Positions 24,191 through 64,000 of a stretch of 64,000 nt of DNA are shown one piece after another. This DNA comes from Salminus brasiliensis (taxonomy: Eukaryota; Chordata; Actinopteri; Characiformes; Bryconidae). The position numbers and the translations under genes were made by a program. Where the stretch lies: positions 94,828,158-94,892,157 of the forward strand of contig NC_132878.1 of assembly GCF_030463535.1 (NCBI RefSeq), in the 5' to 3' direction. The notes beneath the pieces are model-generated. The model saw only the letters and a list, made by a program, of their open reading frames with translations. It was not told the origin of the DNA and searched no databases. Each line of letters opens with the position of its first letter. Position 1 is the first letter of the stretch.

Positions 24191-26137
24191 AATCACAGGA
24201 TTACAGTGGGTGAACGTGCTATGATTTGGGTTTCTATAGCACATAGCATTAGCGTTAGCATCCTTCTAGGTTCCTAAGGCTCGAAAACAGAGCTTGAATC
24301 AAAGACTCAGACCTGGATTGGGATTAAAATAGCAGATACCCGATCCATTAAAACACGCCTGGATCCACTGGATCGCATCAGGACATCCCTAGACATTATA
24401 TTTCTATTTTTTTTTTATATAAACTCGATCACAAACTTAATCAACGGTGTCGAAAACGAGGCCATAAAACCAGCCATCCTCGGCACATACTGTTTAAAAC
24501 TCTCGAAAACACTCCAAAAGCCCACATGCACTAATTCTCCGCCCACAATCGAGTCCGATAAACCTTAATCTCTACGAAACATCGCTATTGCATCGGTTTA
24601 GTAGCTATAATCTTCCTTAAGCAAATCATTCAGTACATCTCTTATGCAGAATCTCTCGAATTAGCAAAAATAAGTGGCATGGATTTGCATAATTCAATCT
24701 GAAAATTACTGCAAGCAAACAAACAAACAAACAAACAAATGCACGCCAACAATGAATAAAAACCAGTGGGGGCCGGGCAGCACAATCTCATTTGCATACT
24801 GCTAACCGGCCCCTAGTGGCTTTGACTCAGTATGAGCCACATTAACTTTTTACTGGCGCCGACGCAGAGGGAAACATGAAGGTTTAGTGCTTCAGGCACT
24901 TGGAGGAGCCTCAGCTGAACCACCTTCAGACCTTCAGCCTTGAGCACAACCGAACCAGCGACACCTACATCAGCAGAGCACTTCTACCTAGCTTAAAAAA
25001 ACAAAAAAACAAAGAGAAAGAAATACAGATATGTAGCCAGCACCGTTTAACCATTCCACAGTCCTGCTCTTATGTCCGTAAGTCAATGCCAATATATATC
25101 TGGACGGTGGGTCATAACCGAGCCACCTTTTTAGCACCAAGCTTTAATTTCAGCATCGATTAGTGCAGGTTACCGTTCCCTCCTTCATGAAAAGGGACGT
25201 GCTTCAGACAGGGCACGGAGCAGGGAGAGAGGGGAAGGCGTCCTGCTGCACAGAATGCTGAAACGCGCTCTTCAAGTAAAACTAAAATACGCCACGCTGC
25301 CCTCTACTGGCCCTCCAGTGAACAGGGGTAACACGCTCCGCCACGTCGCACTGTAGCATCCGTGAGAGACACGTCATCCACGAGGCCATCCGCTGCCCGG
25401 CCCCCTCTTAGACAAAAAGCACACCTCACATACATCATACACGTCTTACCAAAGGAACCCGTACAATAGCAGCTAGATCCTTTGTTATGAGCAGGCAGAA
25501 GAGGCAGATGATCATTTAACTAGCTTTCTGCCATGTAGGAAAAAAAATCTAATAAAAAATTAATAATAAAAAAAAAAAAAAAAAAAGCGACCAAAGCTGA
25601 GAATTACGGTCAAACGGCTGTAAAAGACAGATCTCCCCAATTCTCGAGTTCCCCTCCCTGAATGGACCCGCCCCCGCTGGTGCGGTTCCACTGAGAAGTG
25701 AAAAGACGCCAAACCAAAAAGCTACAACCCTGTCAATACTGATCAGTGAAAAACAGACAATAAACAAACAAACCCAAACAAATGATCACCAGAACAGAAG
25801 TCGTTAAGACAGATCATGGCTTACTGCAATCCACTGAAGTGGGTCAGACAGCTGGAACAGCGAAACCCCTCGAGAAACACCTCGAAAAGAACCTCGGGTT
25901 TGGACCGTCACGGCTGCTGTAAAAACTGTGCCCTTGGTCTTAATCTTAATCTTAAATCTTAATCCTAATCCCAACCCTAATGCACTGCATAAACTCCTTA
26001 GTTCCTGAACATTCTGGACTTAAAAACCATTCAACCTCCTAGAAAAGCAACCGTTTCCAAAACCAGGCACTTGATTTTCCATCCTTATCAAAGAGAGGAG
26101 GCCGATCCTCAGAGTACTAGAATTCTGTCAGCAGAAA

Positions 26138-26139
<2 letters not shown>

Positions 26140-26175
<36 letters not shown>

Positions 26176-26240
26176 GTGTGTGTATATATATATATATATA
26201 AATATTTATATTTATAAACACACACACACACACACATCTG
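26140..26240. repeat. TA and CA microsatellites
   Basis: (TA)n near 26145-26200 interrupted by TTTGTGTGTGTG, then (CA)n to 26236. Confidence 0.85.
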
Positions 26241-26331
26241 CGTATCAAATACGAGCGTGTAAGTACGAAAGTGCCAAACATGCACATCCTTCCAACTTCT
26301 ACAATGCCCTCCCTTTCCCATTCCCTTTCCA

Positions 26332-26402
<71 letters not shown>
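26332..26402. repeat. Long CA microsatellite
   Basis: About 35 uninterrupted CA units; the longest CA run in the window. The minus-strand transcript would carry (UG)35. Confidence 0.9.
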
Positions 26403-26404
<2 letters not shown>

Positions 26405-26584
26405 GCAAAGCTCTCAGTCAAGTTCAAGTGTTGGTGGAGTTGCCAACACCCTCTTAAAATTCCCTGTTCCAGCCTCACATCATCCACAAAGCCTTCGTCT
26501 GTGCAGGGACACTCAACCCGCCAATGGATTATTGCACTAAAAACCACAATATTAATCATCTGTAGTAGAACGTAAGAATGTGGC

Positions 26585-26586
<2 letters not shown>

Positions 26587-26618
<32 letters not shown>
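26587..26618. repeat. GT microsatellite
   Basis: About 15 GT units, opposite in orientation to the CA run 200 bp to the left, so the two could pair in one transcript. Confidence 0.85.
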
Positions 26619-26619
<1 letters not shown>

Positions 26620-27049
26620 TCTATGGTTGAAAACAAGTGATAAAAAAGGCAGAGAGGTGGGTCTGGGGGGGTGGGGATAGAAACGACGCAAAAGAAATGC
26701 AATCTAAAAGCAGGCAAATAAATACTGGGAGGAACCGACGAAACAAACAGAACCAAAGAAGAGAAGAGACACGTTAAAACACCAATCAATCACTTTGCAT
26801 TGCAGTACATGAGAGCTCACAGACAGTGTTCTGGACCACACTCGGTATTGATATTACTCGGCACAAAGCTTGGGGAGGTCGGATCAATTCAATTCTATGA
26901 AAAAAACAAAGAAAAAAAAACAAATTTAAAAAATGAACCACTCGACTTATCTGCTTCTCCTTCAGGCAGTTTTTTGGGGGGAATATGTGGCCCTAACGCC
27001 TGTAGGTGGCACTTCACTCGTAACTACAGCTTGTGTATGTGTTGGTGTG

Positions 27050-27079
27050 AGAGTGTGAGTGAGTATATTTGTATATATG

Positions 27080-27118
<39 letters not shown>

Positions 27119-27160
27119 GTGTGTGTGCGTGCGTGTGTGTGTGTTGGTGTGCGCGTGTTA
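27050..27160. repeat. GT/TA compound microsatellite
   Basis: TATATGTATATATGTGTGTG and (GT)n with GC interruptions. Confidence 0.8.
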
Positions 27161-27955
27161 GTTTTTATATATTTATAACGCACAACTGGTTCATCACAAT
27201 TGACACTCACATCTTAAGTCACGATTGGCTACAAAAGTAGGGAGGGAATAAAAAAAAAATTTTAAATCAAAATAATAATAAATAAAATCTGAATTTTTCA
27301 GAAAATAAAAAAATAAATAAAAAGGAAAGAGAGGGACTTTGGCTACACCGTCACTGATGTAGATAAAAATAAGGGCCTATTGGTTCCCAATCGAGCAGAA
27401 AACAAGCCGTTCACATCCCTCCACTCACTCGCAGGACCGACTCTGCTCTCTCAGCGCCGATCTGCAGGAACTGGGGCGGCTTTATCAGGGGTAGAAAGTG
27501 CTGCTGTTACAAGCTTGAGGTAAAATGATGAACAGACAGAGGGGAGGGGACAAAACGCAAACTTAAAAAAAAAATAAAAAAAAACACCTCCCTCGAGTTT
27601 GGTAGAGAGGGGAAAGGTGCCTCAGGAGACCCCCAAAAGAGGGAGAAAGAAATAAAAAAAAATAATAAATGAGAAAACAAAATGATTGGCTGGTTTAATA
27701 TTGCATAATAGTGCTGAGTTTTCAGGTGTGGGTTTAAAGCAGGTGTGCGTTCTCAGGCCAGTTTTAGGGTTGGCGCCCCCTTCTTCCTGCCGCACAGTGT
27801 CCGGTCCGGATTTAGTGGGCGCTCTCACTGCCATGGAAACAAACCCTCTGGGACACACATATTGGTAGGTGGTGTGTGAGTTTGTGTGTGCCGGTGTGTG
27901 TGGACATGTTTGCTTGTGTGAGTGAGAGTGCGAGTGTGTAGACGTTGGGGCTCTC

Positions 27956-63488
<35,533 letters not shown>

Positions 63489-64000
63489 CTGCAGAGACAG
63501 AGGAAGAAGGCCGTTATTTGGTCATTCTGACACATTAAGAAGCTTCCACACAGAGCATTTACACAGAGCGCCTCACTCAGGTGTTCCCAACCCCCGGAAA
63601 AGTCTTGGCCAAATACTGAAGTATGGTCCCACAGCTGGACATTTCAGTACCGGGACATTACTTGTGATAAAGGTACGGTGAGGTATTGATTTGAAAGAGT
63701 TATGCCTCATAAAATCATAATATAAGGACTGTGACTTTTCACAACGATCCCTCCTCAGCACAGACAAGCGAGCATCCCTAACTGTAGACACTACTCCACA
63801 GTTACGAGGCAGAGGCAGCTGGTAATAGTTTCCTGACACTGAACCCTCCACAGACGCCAGTTTCTGCACTCTGTTAAAAGGGCTGTGAAATCCTCAAGCT
63901 GCTGACCATGAAGGAAGGGGAAAGAAAACGACGACCCGCTGACCCGCAGCCCAGCTCAGCCAAACCCCAACCACCCCTACATCCATACGCTATGGTACAA
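63489..64000. other. ago3 intron 1, distal end; nothing recognised
   Basis: Upstream of exon 2 on the minus strand. No exon 1 or promoter is visible before the window ends. Confidence 0.6.

Larger units (their letters stand above)
19005..27955 (-). other. Probable ago3 3' untranslated region
   Basis: About 9 kb after the ago3 stop codon with no coding exon I can recognise. Vertebrate AGO3 messages are known for very long 3' UTRs, and the first strong polyadenylation-like site I favour is at 19023-19028. The stretch holds CA, GT and TA runs, a MITE (21276-21766), a tRNA-type SINE (24000-24190) and one copy of a duplicated segment (20388-20890). The transposons and the earlier A-rich tracts make earlier ends possible. 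Extent is inferred only. Confidence 0.45.

Overview
The window is teleost fish nuclear DNA: vertebrate-type split genes, GT-AG introns, tRNA-derived SINEs, LINE 3' ends and many small inverted-repeat DNA transposons. Species cannot be named from the sequence alone. Two protein-coding genes can be supported, both on the minus strand.

(1) Argonaute-3 (ago3) fills the right half. Exons 2 to 19 run from 63488 down to the stop codon at 27956; I placed all 18 by matching conserved Argonaute peptide blocks to GT-AG boundaries with compatible phase. The total agrees with an 860-residue protein if the unseen first exon, beyond the right edge, supplies six codons plus one base. N, PAZ, MID and PIWI are all present, and the DEDH slicer tetrad (D598, E638, D670, H808) is intact. 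A very long 3' UTR probably follows, perhaps to the polyadenylation signal at 19023-19028.

(2) A CC-type chemokine receptor (5982-7057) has a short first coding exon, an 86-bp intron and a main exon carrying all seven membrane segments. The long open frame starting at 6956 begins inside the intron; the real start is at 7057 or 7048.

The rest is repeat. From left to right: a minisatellite of about 5 kb with a 29-bp unit and a higher-order pattern; a fold-back palindrome just 3' of the receptor; LINE, SINE and MITE copies with a 650-bp telomere-like array (7-19 kb); the presumed ago3 3' UTR with long CA, GT and TA runs (19-28 kb); and ago3 introns filled with minisatellites, nested transposons, GA tracts and a 600-bp ACT array.

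The most interesting structure is inside ago3. Two arrays of one minisatellite family lie in introns 5 and 18 in opposite orientation, and two copies of one transposon lie inverted in introns 10 and 17. The ago3 pre-mRNA can therefore form long internal duplexes around exons 6-18 and 11-17. A repeat nested three deep in intron 17, and a SINE sharing its 3' end with the neighbouring LINE family, are also visible.
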